A stretch of 64,000 nt of DNA from Vickermania ingenoplastis (Eukaryota; Euglenozoa; Kinetoplastea; Trypanosomatida; Trypanosomatidae), in assembly GCA_010157825.1 (NCBI GenBank), contig VFSE01000281.1, forward strand, positions 451,501-515,500, read 5' to 3'. The position numbers were made by a program, and so were the translations under genes. The notes beneath the pieces were generated by a model. That model was not told the DNA's origin. It made no database searches and saw only the letters and a program-made list of their open reading frames with translations. The stretch's first letter is position 1. Every line of letters begins with the position of its first letter. Shown in pieces: positions 1 to 9,033 of this stretch.

Positions 1-812
1 CTGTACTCGCGCTTGAAGGCGTCGAGCACAAAGTCGCTGGGGGGCAGGAGATCCAATGGGTTGGGCTTCTTCTTCTCCTCCTTGGGCGCGTCGTCCTCAT
101 CATCATCATCCTTCTTCGCCGGCTTCTTCTTCTCCACCTTCTCCACCTTCTTCTCCTCCTTGGGGGCCTTCACGGGCCCGAAGGTTGCGCCTTGGGCCTT
201 CAGCACCTCCACCGTCTTGGGCTGCTGCATCACCGTGTTGTACAGGCGGAACGCGCCCTTGAACTTCTTCGCGAGGGCCTCGCCGTGCTGAAGATTCATG
301 CGGTACGTCCACTGGAGGGCAAACGCCACGGCGATGTCGGCAATGGTGAGCCGCTCTCCGACAAGAAACGTGCGGGTCTCCATCCAGCGCTCGAGGCCGG
401 CAAGCGACTCCTCCAGCGTGGCCAGAGCGCACTCCGGCACGGGGGCCCCATGGAAGAAGTTGTAGAGGAACGGCTTGTTGGCATTCGTGATCTCAGTGAC
501 AGCGAAGTCGATCCACATGTCCACCTGAGAGGCCTCGAACGGAGTGCTGCCGTACAGCTTCATGCCGCTCGCATCCAGGCGGCCGAAGTGGCGCACGATC
601 GCGTGGGTCTCAAAGATGTACCCTTCGTCGGTCTGCAGCACGGGGTAGCGACCGCACGGGGAGCAGTTGTTCATGTACTCCTCCGTCTCGTTCTCCACGC
701 CGTAGGTGCATGCCTTGACCTGCACGGGAACGTTAGCGAAGGCAGCAGCTACGAGGCACATCTGCCCGCGAGCCTGCTCGGGGTTGGGTACGAAGTAGAG
801 GGTGTTGACCAT
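1..812 (-). CDS. Elongation factor 1B gamma, copy 1 (cut by left window edge)
   Basis: This is the N-terminal part of eEF1B-gamma, the structural subunit of the eEF1B complex that recharges eEF1A with GTP during translation. The ATG at 812 opens MVNTLYFVPNPEQARG. A GST-like fold covers about residues 1-210 and is followed by an acidic/lysine-rich linker (KKPAKKDDDDEDD). The C-terminal EF1G domain lies outside the window. The visible frame is open: the T pair at about 191-192 and the six-G run near 38-43, lost in other copies, are intact here. It shares Ile (in DMWI) and Glu (in KVEK) with copy 2, against Leu and Asp in copies 3 and 4. The start is the first ATG after a pyrimidine tract. Family assignment is secure. 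Confidence 0.93.
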   Translation of the reverse strand, partial: MVNTLYFVPNPEQARGQMCLVAAAFANVPVQVKACTYGVENETEEYMNNCSPCGRYPVLQTDEGYIFETHAIVRHFGRLDASGMKLYGSTPFEASQVDMWIDFAVTEITNANKPFLYNFFHGAPVPECALATLEESLAGLERWMETRTFLVGERLTIADIAVAFALQWTYRMNLQHGEALAKKFKGAFRLYNTVMQQPKTVEVLKAQGATFGPVKAPKEEKKVEKVEKKKPAKKDDDDEDDAPKEEKKKPNPLDLLPPSDFVLDAFKREY

Positions 813-1303
813 GGTTGAGTCGGTGGGCTTCTTCTTCGAAGCGGAGAGAAAAAGGGGAGAGAAAGGCGTGAAAGAGAGATGACTGCAGCAGTACAACGGC
901 ACTCCGGCGATGACAGGAGAACGGGGCAGCGGGCCGCTACGACACAGCGGAGCAGGGGCCGCACAAGGCGCGGTCTACAAAAGTGTTTCTTCACACGCAT
1001 CCACATCTCTCAGCTAGCGAAGCCATCATAAATCGATAAAGATATATATAGAATTACACTTAATTAAGTAGTTTTCTCATTAGCTTTACGGGTTCTTCCT
1101 TACGGAAATAGACGTGGTGCGGTCCCACACACCCACACGCCGTGAAGAGGCGCCTGCCAACGGGGTAGCTCGGCCGATCTAGTGCGCCAGCGCTGCAAGA
1201 GCAGGGACACACCGGATGCGACACGCTTCCAGCAACGGGACCCCGCACAGCTCCAGCGCGGCCACGGCGATGGTCGACGCAGGCACGGCAACGGCGTATC
1301 CGC
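813..1303. other. Intergenic spacer of the eEF1B-gamma array
   Basis: This spacer lies between the ATG of copy 1 and the stop of copy 2. It recurs almost unchanged at 2521-3008 and 4225-4718. It contains an AT-rich stretch with TTAATTAAG near 1060-1070, the pyrimidine tract described separately and no convincing gene. It should hold the 3' UTR of one copy and the 5' UTR of the next. Confidence 0.7.
834..875 (-). promoter_or_regulatory. Predicted trans-splicing signal of an eEF1B-gamma copy
   Basis: On the minus strand this stretch is almost pure pyrimidine and ends in an AG about 20 bases before the ATG at 812. That is the usual layout for spliced-leader addition in kinetoplastids. Nearly identical tracts precede copies 2 and 3 (near 2540-2580 and 4246-4290), with small differences in run length. 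The acceptor is inferred from sequence only. Confidence 0.6.
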
Positions 1304-2520
1304 TTACTTGAAGCACTTGCCCTCCAGCACAGGCTTGTCGATCGTCGGGCCCTCCCAGCACAGGTAATCGGTGATCTTGGCCTTCTCCGCGTTGATGTCC
1401 TTGATCTCCTCCCAGTCGAACAGCTCGGTGTCCACCACCTCCGACACGATCTCCGGCATCCCCTGGCCGCGGAACACCCAGAAGCCGACGATGTCGTGCT
1501 TGGTGCTCTCGCCCACGATCAGAGCCACGCCAAAGGCGTACTTGCGGGTGTGCTCCATGCGCTGGAACCACCCACGGACAAGGTTCGCCGTCATGAACTG
1601 CATCTTGTTCTCATCGTTGTACTTGTAGCGGCACCAGAAGCACGTGAAGCCCTTGGCGTCGAACTTGTCGAAGAAGTACGGGGCAGCGACGGTGCGGGTG
1701 TCGTTGTTGCTGTACTCGCGCTTGAAGGCGTCGAGCACAAAGTCGCTGGGGGGCAGGAGATCCAATGGGTTGGGCTTCTTCTTCTCCTCCTTGGGCGCGT
1801 CGTCCTCATCATCATCATCCTTCTTCGCCGGCTTCTTCTTCTCCACCTTCTCCACCTTCTTCTCCTCCTTGGGGGCCTTCACGGGCCCGAAGGTTGCGCC
1901 TGGGCCTTCAGCACCTCCACCGTCTTGGGCTGCTGCATCACCGTGTTGTACAGGCGGAACGCGCCCTTGAACTTCTTCGCGAGGGCCTCGCCGTGCTGAA
2001 GATTCATGCGGTACGTCCACTGGAGGGCAAACGCCACGGCGATGTCGGCAATGGTGAGCCGCTCTCCGACAAGAAACGTGCGGGTCTCCATCCAGCGCTC
2101 GAGGCCGGCAAGCGACTCCTCCAGCGTGGCCAGAGCGCACTCCGGCACGGGGGCCCCATGGAAGAAGTTGTAGAGGAACGGCTTGTTGGCATTCGTGATC
2201 TCAGTGACAGCGAAGTCGATCCACATGTCCACCTGAGAGGCCTCGAACGGAGTGCTGCCGTACAGCTTCATGCCGCTCGCATCCAGGCGGCCGAAGTGGC
2301 GCACGATCGCGTGGGTCTCAAAGATGTACCCTTCGTCGGTCTGCAGCACGGGGTAGCGACCGCACGGGGAGCAGTTGTTCATGTACTCCTCCGTCTCGTT
2401 CTCCACGCCGTAGGTGCATGCCTTGACCTGCACGGGAACGTTAGCGAAGGCAGCAGCTACGAGGCACATCTGCCCGCGAGCCTGCTCGGGGTTGGGTACG
2501 AAGTAGAGGGTGTTGACCAT
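1304..2520 (-). CDS. Elongation factor 1B gamma, copy 2 (one frame break)
   Basis: This copy of eEF1B-gamma starts at the ATG at 2520 and ends at a TAA at 1304, after GKCFK. The N-terminal GST-like domain (about residues 1-210) leads to the charged linker and then the EF1G C-terminal domain (from LDLLPPSDF to the end). About 405 residues are expected, normal for the family. The span is 1217 nt, one base short: near 1900 the sequence reads gcgcctggg where copies 1 and 3 read gcgccttggg. The first ~205 codons are therefore in one frame and the rest in another. An in-frame upstream non-ATG extension exists but lies in the pyrimidine tract. It is either a real pseudogene-like copy or a base-call error; the otherwise intact protein favours the latter. 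Confidence 0.9.
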
Positions 2521-3008
2521 GGTTGAGTCGGTGGGCTTCTTCTTCGAAGCGGAGAGAAAAGGGAGAAAGGCGTGAAAGAGAGATGACTGCAGCAGCACAA
2601 CGGCACTCCCGGCGATGACAGGAGAACGGGGCAGCGGGCCGCTACGACACAGCGGAGCAGGGGCCGCACAAGGCGCGGTCTACAAAAGTGTTTCTTCACA
2701 CGCATCCACATCTCTCAGCTAGCGAAGCCATCATAAATCGATAAAGATATATATAGAATTACACTTAATTAAGTAGTTTTCTCATTAGCTTTACGGGTTC
2801 TTCCTTACGGAAATAGACGTGGTGCGGTCCCACACACCCACACGCCGTGAAGAGGCGCCTGCCAACGGGGTAGCTCGGCCGATCTAGTGCGCCAGCGCTG
2901 CAAGAGCAGGGACACACCGGATGCGACACGCTTCCAGCAACGGGACCCCGCACAGCTCCAGCGCGGCCACGGCGATGGTCGACGCAGGCACGGCAACGGC
3001 GTATCCGC

Positions 3009-4224
3009 TTACTTGAAGCACTTGCCCTCCAGCACAGGCTTGTCGATCGTCGGGCCCTCCCAGCACAGGTAATCGGTGATCTTGGCCTTCTCCGCGTTGA
3101 TGTCCTTGATCTCCTCCCAGTCGAACAGCTCGGTGTCCACCACCTCCGACACGATCTCCGGCATCCCTGGCCGCGGAACACCCAGAAGCCGACGATGTCG
3201 TGCTTGGTGCTCTCGCCCACGATCAGAGCCACGCCAAAGGCGTACTTGCGGGTGTGCTCCATGCGCTGGAACCACCCACGGACAAGGTTCGCCGTCATGA
3301 ACTGCATCTTGTTCTCATCGTTGTACTTGTAGCGGCACCAGAAGCACGTGAAGCCCTTGGCGTCGAACTTGTCGAAGAAGTACGGGGCAGCGACGGTGCG
3401 GGTGTCGTTGTTGCTGTACTCGCGCTTGAAGGCGTCGAGCACAAAGTCGCTGGGGGCAGGAGATCCAATGGGTTGGGCTTCTTCTTCTCCTCCTTGGGCG
3501 CGTCGTCCTCATCATCATCATCCTTCTTCGCCGGCTTCTTCTTGTCCACCTTCTCCACCTTCTTCTCCTCCTTGGGGGCCTTCACGGGCCCGAAGGTTGC
3601 GCCTTGGGCCTTCAGCACCTCCACCGTCTTGGGCTGCTGCATCACCGTGTTGTACAGGCGGAACGCGCCCTTGAACTTCTTCGCGAGGGCCTCGCCGTGC
3701 TGAAGATTCATGCGGTACGTCCACTGGAGGGCAAACGCCACGGCGATGTCGGCAATGGTGAGCCGCTCTCCGACAAGAAACGTGCGGGTCTCCATCCAGC
3801 GCTCGAGGCCGGCAAGCGACTCCTCCAGCGTGGCCAGAGCGCACTCCGGCACGGGGGCCCCATGGAAGAAGTTGTAGAGGAACGGCTTGTTGGCATTCGT
3901 GATCTCAGTGACAGCGAAGTCGAGCCACATGTCCACCTGAGAGGCCTCGAACGGAGTGCTGCCGTACAGCTTCATGCCGCTCGCATCCAGGCGGCCGAAG
4001 TGGCGCACGATCGCGTGGGTCTCAAAGATGTACCCTTCGTCGGTCTGCAGCACGGGGTAGCGACCGCACGGGGAGCAGTTGTTCATGTACTCCTCCGTCT
4101 CGTTCTCCACGCCGTAGGTGCATGCCTTGACCTGCACGGGAACGTTAGCGAAGGCAGCAGCTACGAGGCACATCTGCCCGCGAGCCTGCTCGGGGTTGGG
4201 TACGAAGTAGAGGGTGTTGACCAT
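3009..4224 (-). CDS. Elongation factor 1B gamma, copy 3 (two frame breaks)
   Basis: This copy starts at the ATG at 4224 and ends at the stop at 3009, with the same GST-like, linker and EF1G layout as its neighbours. At 1216 nt it is two bases short of a whole reading frame. One G is missing from the G-run near 3451 (five against six in copies 1 and 2), and one C is missing near 3165 (ccctgg against cccctgg). The T pair at the linker is intact. Leu in DMWL and Asp in KVDK group it with copy 4. Function would be that of eEF1B-gamma if the frame is restored in reality. Confidence 0.88.
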
Positions 4225-4718
4225 GGTTGAGTCGGTGGGCTTCTTCTTCGAAGCGGAGAGAAAAAAGGGGAGAGGAAAGGCGTGAAAGAGAGATGACTGC
4301 AGCAGTACAACGGCACTCCCGGCGATGACAGGAGAACGGGGCAGCGGGCCGCTACGACACAGCGGAGCAGGGGCCGCACAAGGCGCGGTCTACAAAAGTG
4401 TTTCTTCACACGCATCCACATCTCTCAGCTAGCGAAGCCATCATAAATCGATAAAGATATATATAGAATTACACTTAATTAAGTAGTTTTCTCATTAGCT
4501 TTACGGGTTCTTCCTTACGGAAATAGACGCGGTGCGGTCCCACACACCCACACGCCGTGAAGAGGCGCCTGCCAACGGGGTAGCTCGGCCGATCTAGTGC
4601 GCCAGCGCTGCAAGAGCAGGGACACACCGGATGCGACACGCTTCCAGCAACGGGACCCCGCACAGCTCCAGCGCGGCCACGGCGATGGTCGACGCAGGCA
4701 CGGCAACGGCGTATCCGC

Positions 4719-5934
4719 TTACTTGAAGCACTTGCCCTCCAGCACAGGCTTGTCGATCGTCGGGCCCTCCCAGCACAGGTAATCGGTGATCTTGGCCTTC
4801 TCCGCGTTGATGTCCTTGATCTCCTCCCAGTCGAACAGCTCGGTGTCCACCACCTCCGACACGATCTCCGGCATCCCCTGGCCGCGGAACACCCAGAAGC
4901 CGACGATGTCGTGCTTGGTGCTCTCGCCCACGATCAGAGCCACGCCAAAGGCGTACTTGCGGGTGTGCTCCATGCGCTGGAACCACCCACGGACAAGGTT
5001 CGCCGTCATGAACTGCATCTTGTTCTCATCGTTGTACTTGTAGCGGCACCAGAAGCACGTGAAGCCCTTGGCGTCGAACTTGTCGAAGAAGTACGGGGCA
5101 GCGACGGTGCGGGTGTCGTTGTTGCTGTACTCGCGCTTGAAGGCGTCGAGCACAAAGTCGCTGGGGGCAGGAGATCCAATGGGTTGGGCTTCTTCTTCTC
5201 CTCCTTGGGCGCGTCGTCCTCATCATCATCATCCTTCTTCGCCGGCTTCTTCTTGTCCACCTTCTCCACCTTCTTCTCCTCCTTGGGGGCCTTCACGGGC
5301 CCGAAGGTTGCGCCTGGGCCTTCAGCACCTCCACCGTCTTGGGCTGCTGCATCACCGTGTTGTACAGGCGGAACGCGCCCTTGAACTTCTTCGCGAGGGC
5401 CTCGCCGTGCTGAAGATTCATGCGGTACGTCCACTGGAGGGCAAACGCCACGGCGATGTCGGCAATGGTGAGCCGCTCTCCGACAAGAAACGTGCGGGTC
5501 TCCATCCAGCGCTCGAGGCCGGCAAGCGACTCCTCCAGCGTGGCCAGAGCGCACTCCGGCACGGGGGCCCCATGGAAGAAGTTGTAGAGGAACGGCTTGT
5601 TGGCATTCGTGATCTCAGTGACAGCGAAGTCGAGCCACATGTCCACCTGAGAGGCCTCGAACGGAGTGCTGCCGTACAGCTTCATGCCGCTCGCATCCAG
5701 GCGGCCGAAGTGGCGCACGATCGCGTGGGTCTCAAAGATGTACCCTTCGTCGGTCTGCAGCACGGGGTAGCGACCGCACGGGGAGCAGTTGTTCATGTAC
5801 TCCTCCGTCTCGTTCTCCACGCCGTAGGTGCATGCCTTGACCTGCACGGGAACGTTAGCGAAGGCAGCAGCTACGAGGCACATCTGCCCGCGAGCCTGCT
5901 CGGGGTTGGGTACGAAGTAGAGGGTGTTGACCAT
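4719..5934 (-). CDS. Elongation factor 1B gamma, copy 4, 5'-most of the array (two frame breaks)
   Basis: This is the first gene of the array in transcription order, from the ATG at 5934 to the stop at 4719. The layout is the same as in other copies. At 1216 nt it is two bases short: it lacks the T at about 5314 (as in copy 2) and a G near 5162-5166 (as in copy 3). Identity with the other copies stops a few bases upstream of the ATG (about 5941), so it uses a different 5' UTR and a different splice acceptor, probably the pyrimidine-AG near 5962-5975. That is normal for the outermost copy of a tandem array. Confidence 0.88.
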
Positions 5935-5940
5935 GGTTGA

Positions 5941-6495
5941 ATAAGATACGTAAAAAAGCTGGTGAAGAAAATGGGTTGTGCGGCCGATGAAGGAGAGCGG
6001 GAAAGAGGAAATCCGAAGTGTCGCCGTGGAGAGTGGGAAAAAATGCGTTGAAGTGTAGTAGGTTGAAAGGGAGGAGGGTGAAGAAGTGGGTGAGAGAGGT
6101 GTGGGGAAGGGACGGAGTAATAATTAGCGCAAGGCAGGGCGCGGACTGGGGTGCCATTATGTTGCGGTCCCACAGAGTTTCTCCCGTCGGAGACGGAATG
6201 AAGAAGATTTATGTGTCCAACACTTTTTTCGTCTAGGGAGGGAGGGAGGGAGGTGTATGAGATGCGGGGGGGCTCTCGTGTTCTGCCAGCTGTGCAGTGT
6301 CTCCAGAGAAAGCGGAGATGGCGTTTGACCAGGAAACGGCATGATATCCGCCCCACATGAAGGTTCTTTCATTGAAGGTCTTCTTTTTTTTTGTTTGTTT
6401 TTTGTTTGTTTGATTTTTTTTAGTTGTTCTTTTTCTCTTTTCTTTTCTTTTTTTTCTTTTTTCTTTTTTTGCTATGCAGAGTAATGGATACAGAG
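5941..6495. other. Intergenic region with T-rich tracts
   Basis: There is no gene here. The part next to copy 4 is pyrimidine-rich on the minus strand and should supply its trans-splice acceptor. The stretch 6383-6470 is an almost continuous T/TTTG/TTTC run on the plus strand (A-rich on the minus strand), within the expected 3' UTR of the next upstream gene. A (GGGA)n run lies at 6236-6252. Confidence 0.6.
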
Positions 6496-8343
6496 TCAAA
6501 ATGAACCAGCACAGGGCTGGCGATCTATAGGGTCGCCTCGGCCATCTCGGCAGGGGCAGGGGAGTCGTGGGCCGTCCGCTTCACAACGACAACTCGGTCG
6601 AAGGAGACCTGGCGCCGCTTGGACGGCTCCGGCAGGGTGCCGGCGGACGGTATATTGAGGCTGCGCGACTGTAGCAGCGTGGGGGGCCACGTCTGGCTCT
6701 GCACCGGACCACGGTGTGGACGGCGTGAAGGCCTCCGCCAGGACGTTCCACTTGACACCGGATGCTTTGGGCTCCTCGCTATCAGCCCGCATCTGGACGA
6801 CTTCGTCATCGTCCTCCGCTTCCGCCTCGGCCCCGAAATGGAAGGCGAGGGCCGACTGCTGACTAGGGTGCGACTGCGGGGAAAAGGCGTCCGTGAGGCG
6901 CCGTTCAGAGAGGTCCGGGGTGTTGCCCACGGCAATCCCTGGCGACGGCGGCGTGTCGCGCACGGGGGTGGGGTCCATGTGCCGCGCAGGGGTGCCTGCC
7001 GCGAGCGGCGCCGGCTCCTCCGCGTCGGCATCGCTGTCTGCAGCGGCGGCGGTCATGAAGTCCTTGAGATCTGCCATCATGTCGTCGTCACTGGCGCAGT
7101 CCGCCGGCACCGCCTCCGGGGTGGGGGTCGACAGCACGGCGTAGTCTCGGTGCATGCGGGAGGGCTCTGGTGGGGCGAAGAGGTTGCCGTAGTCGCCCAC
7201 CCGCACCCCACTGCCGACACCGCCGGCCGGTGCGGCTGGGGCGTGGCTGCCCCACAACGGGAGACCGAGGGGGCCCGAATGGAAGAGCCCCAAGGTGGAC
7301 GCCGGTGGGGCAGCCACGCCCCGGCGCTCTAGAAAGGGGAGCTGAAAGAGCGAGAGATTAGGAAGACCGCTCAGGGCGGGCGCCGGGGGGCGGAACTCCT
7401 GCACCTCAAAGCGCGTCGTGCGGGTGCATGCGCTGGTGGTGTGCGTCGCCACGGTGACGGGGCCGGAAGCCGCCGGCGAGGGCGTCGAGCGCTGCGAGGT
7501 GCCAACAGGGGACGGCTGTGGCTGCGGCGTGGGGGTGTCGGCAGTAGCTCGAAGCGCCTCCTGAACGCGTTGCACAAGGGCTGCGGTGGAGATGGTTTTG
7601 ATGCCCATGCGCTCCTGCATCTTCTTCTCCCTCAGCTGGTTGAGGAGAATAAGGATAAGCTGCTGGCCGTACTCGCGACGGCGCACTTCTTCCATGAGGG
7701 CCTGCTGTTGAGCAGAGCCGCCGGCGCCGTAGTGCGGGATCACACGAGTCCTCGAGAGCAACTCACGCACGAGTTCGAGGAGATGGGGCGTGACGTCACG
7801 GGTTGTGAGAAGCTCTACCAGCTCCTCGAACAGGACCATTTCTGGTGTGGGGGTGCCGGCTGGGTCTTCCGCCGGTGTCTCGTCTCCACCGGTGTCGGTC
7901 GCTTCGGCGCCGGCCCGCTGCATCGCGCTGTCGGGCTTACGCTTTGCACTCATTCCAGCGCTGCTTGCCTCCGCCCCGCGGCAGTAGCGCAGCAGCATCT
8001 CGCTGATGAGGTCTCGGGTCTCCTCTTCTTCGCGGCGCTGCGTCGCTGGCGCGGACGAGAGGGCCGGGCCGGCCGCCATCGACTCGGCCTCCACGAGGTT
8101 TGCCGAGCCGTGCTGCCGAAGCGCCCGCAGCTGCGCGATGGTATCCTCGGAGCCCACTTTGATCACGTGCGGCGCCTTGGGCAGCTTCGTGACGGTGGTC
8201 GTGGCGATCGGCGCGGGCACCGGCTTCTTTGCCGCCGCCTTGTCCTTCAAAAGGGCCCCCGGGATGGCTGGGGCGCCGCGCTTGGGGCGCCTCGTGACGG
8301 TCGTGCTGCACACCACGGGGTCCCCGGGTGGCGCACACTGCAT
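6496..8343 (-). CDS. Hypothetical protein, low complexity, 615 residues
   Basis: I do not recognise a family. The protein is rich in Ala, Pro, Thr and acidic residues, with basic stretches near the start and an acidic patch around residues 440-455 (DDDMMADLKDF, then DSDADAEE). A moderately hydrophobic helical segment lies near residues 170-240. No membrane segment is visible. The ATG at 8343 is the first after a CT-rich tract and AG near 8460. However, the frame immediately upstream (8345-8460) encodes a plausible peptide in a different frame (containing PYAVPNWVVGP and LIPYYRQLVELALF), so the true N-terminus may be longer, with a length error near the cccgggg at 8320-8330. It is probably a structured kinetoplastid protein with disordered linkers. 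Confidence 0.6.
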   Translation of the reverse strand: MQCAPPGDPVVCSTTVTRRPKRGAPAIPGALLKDKAAAKKPVPAPIATTTVTKLPKAPHVIKVGSEDTIAQLRALRQHGSANLVEAESMAAGPALSSAPATQRREEEETRDLISEMLLRYCRGAEASSAGMSAKRKPDSAMQRAGAEATDTGGDETPAEDPAGTPTPEMVLFEELVELLTTRDVTPHLLELVRELLSRTRVIPHYGAGGSAQQQALMEEVRRREYGQQLILILLNQLREKKMQERMGIKTISTAALVQRVQEALRATADTPTPQPQPSPVGTSQRSTPSPAASGPVTVATHTTSACTRTTRFEVQEFRPPAPALSGLPNLSLFQLPFLERRGVAAPPASTLGLFHSGPLGLPLWGSHAPAAPAGGVGSGVRVGDYGNLFAPPEPSRMHRDYAVLSTPTPEAVPADCASDDDMMADLKDFMTAAAADSDADAEEPAPLAAGTPARHMDPTPVRDTPPSPGIAVGNTPDLSERRLTDAFSPQSHPSQQSALAFHFGAEAEAEDDDEVVQMRADSEEPKASGVKWNVLAEAFTPSTPWSGAEPDVAPHAATVAQPQYTVRRHPAGAVQAAPGLLRPSCRCEADGPRLPCPCRDGRGDPIDRQPCAGSF

Positions 8344-9033
8344 CGTGGAAGAGCGCTAGCTCGACGAGCTGTCGGTAGTACGGAATCAACGGTGGAGCGA
8401 CCTCCGCAGCGGGGCCAACAACCCAGTTAGGTACTGCGTACGGGTGGGCGATGTACTGCGGCAGAGAAGCAGAAGAAGAAGAAGAAGCAGAAGCCTTTCG
8501 TTGATTCGAGGAAACGTAGGCAGAGCCGCACTAGAGGAGAGGAAAACAACGGGGCCGCCTTCAACTTTGGCGATGACGCTGGGAGTGAGAGGAGGTGAAA
8601 CAAATCAATCGCGGATGCCACAGCAGTTAGTCTCTACCGAAAAAAGAAGAGAGAAAGTGGGGGGGGGGGGGAAGGCAGTAAATACATATAGTAGAAGCCG
8701 AATGAAAATCAAACAAACAACAAAGCAACAACATAGAACATTCAGAGCGAGACACGCTTCGTGAAATAAGTGCTGTACCATGGATGGCAGCCTTGAGGGG
8801 TTCTCCAGGTAGAAAAAAAAAAAAAGGCAAGCATTCTTCCAGGCACCGAGTTCGTAACGTAGAATACTGCACCTCCTACAGATGAAACAGCTGTACATGC
8901 AGACCACACCACGTGTATATGCAGCATTACATCATCCTAGAAGCGTGGAACAGGCCTGTTGCATCACCTGGGACCGTCCTCGTCATGATGTCTGTTGTCT
9001 CGGTGCATTCATGTATCCCCTCCTTCGGTTGCT
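8344..9033. other. Intergenic region
   Basis: The first ~120 bases may be coding (see the hypothetical protein at 6496-8343). Beyond that lie a (GAA)n tract (pyrimidine on the minus strand) at 8468-8490, a ten-G run at 8659-8668 and an A-run at 8812-8825. No further gene is visible. Confidence 0.5.

Noticed and set aside
192-5940. Long plus-strand open frames across the eEF1B-gamma array (e.g. 192-818, 1765-2526, 5059-5940)
   Set aside because: They lie opposite the real minus-strand genes, repeat with them and have shadow-type compositions.
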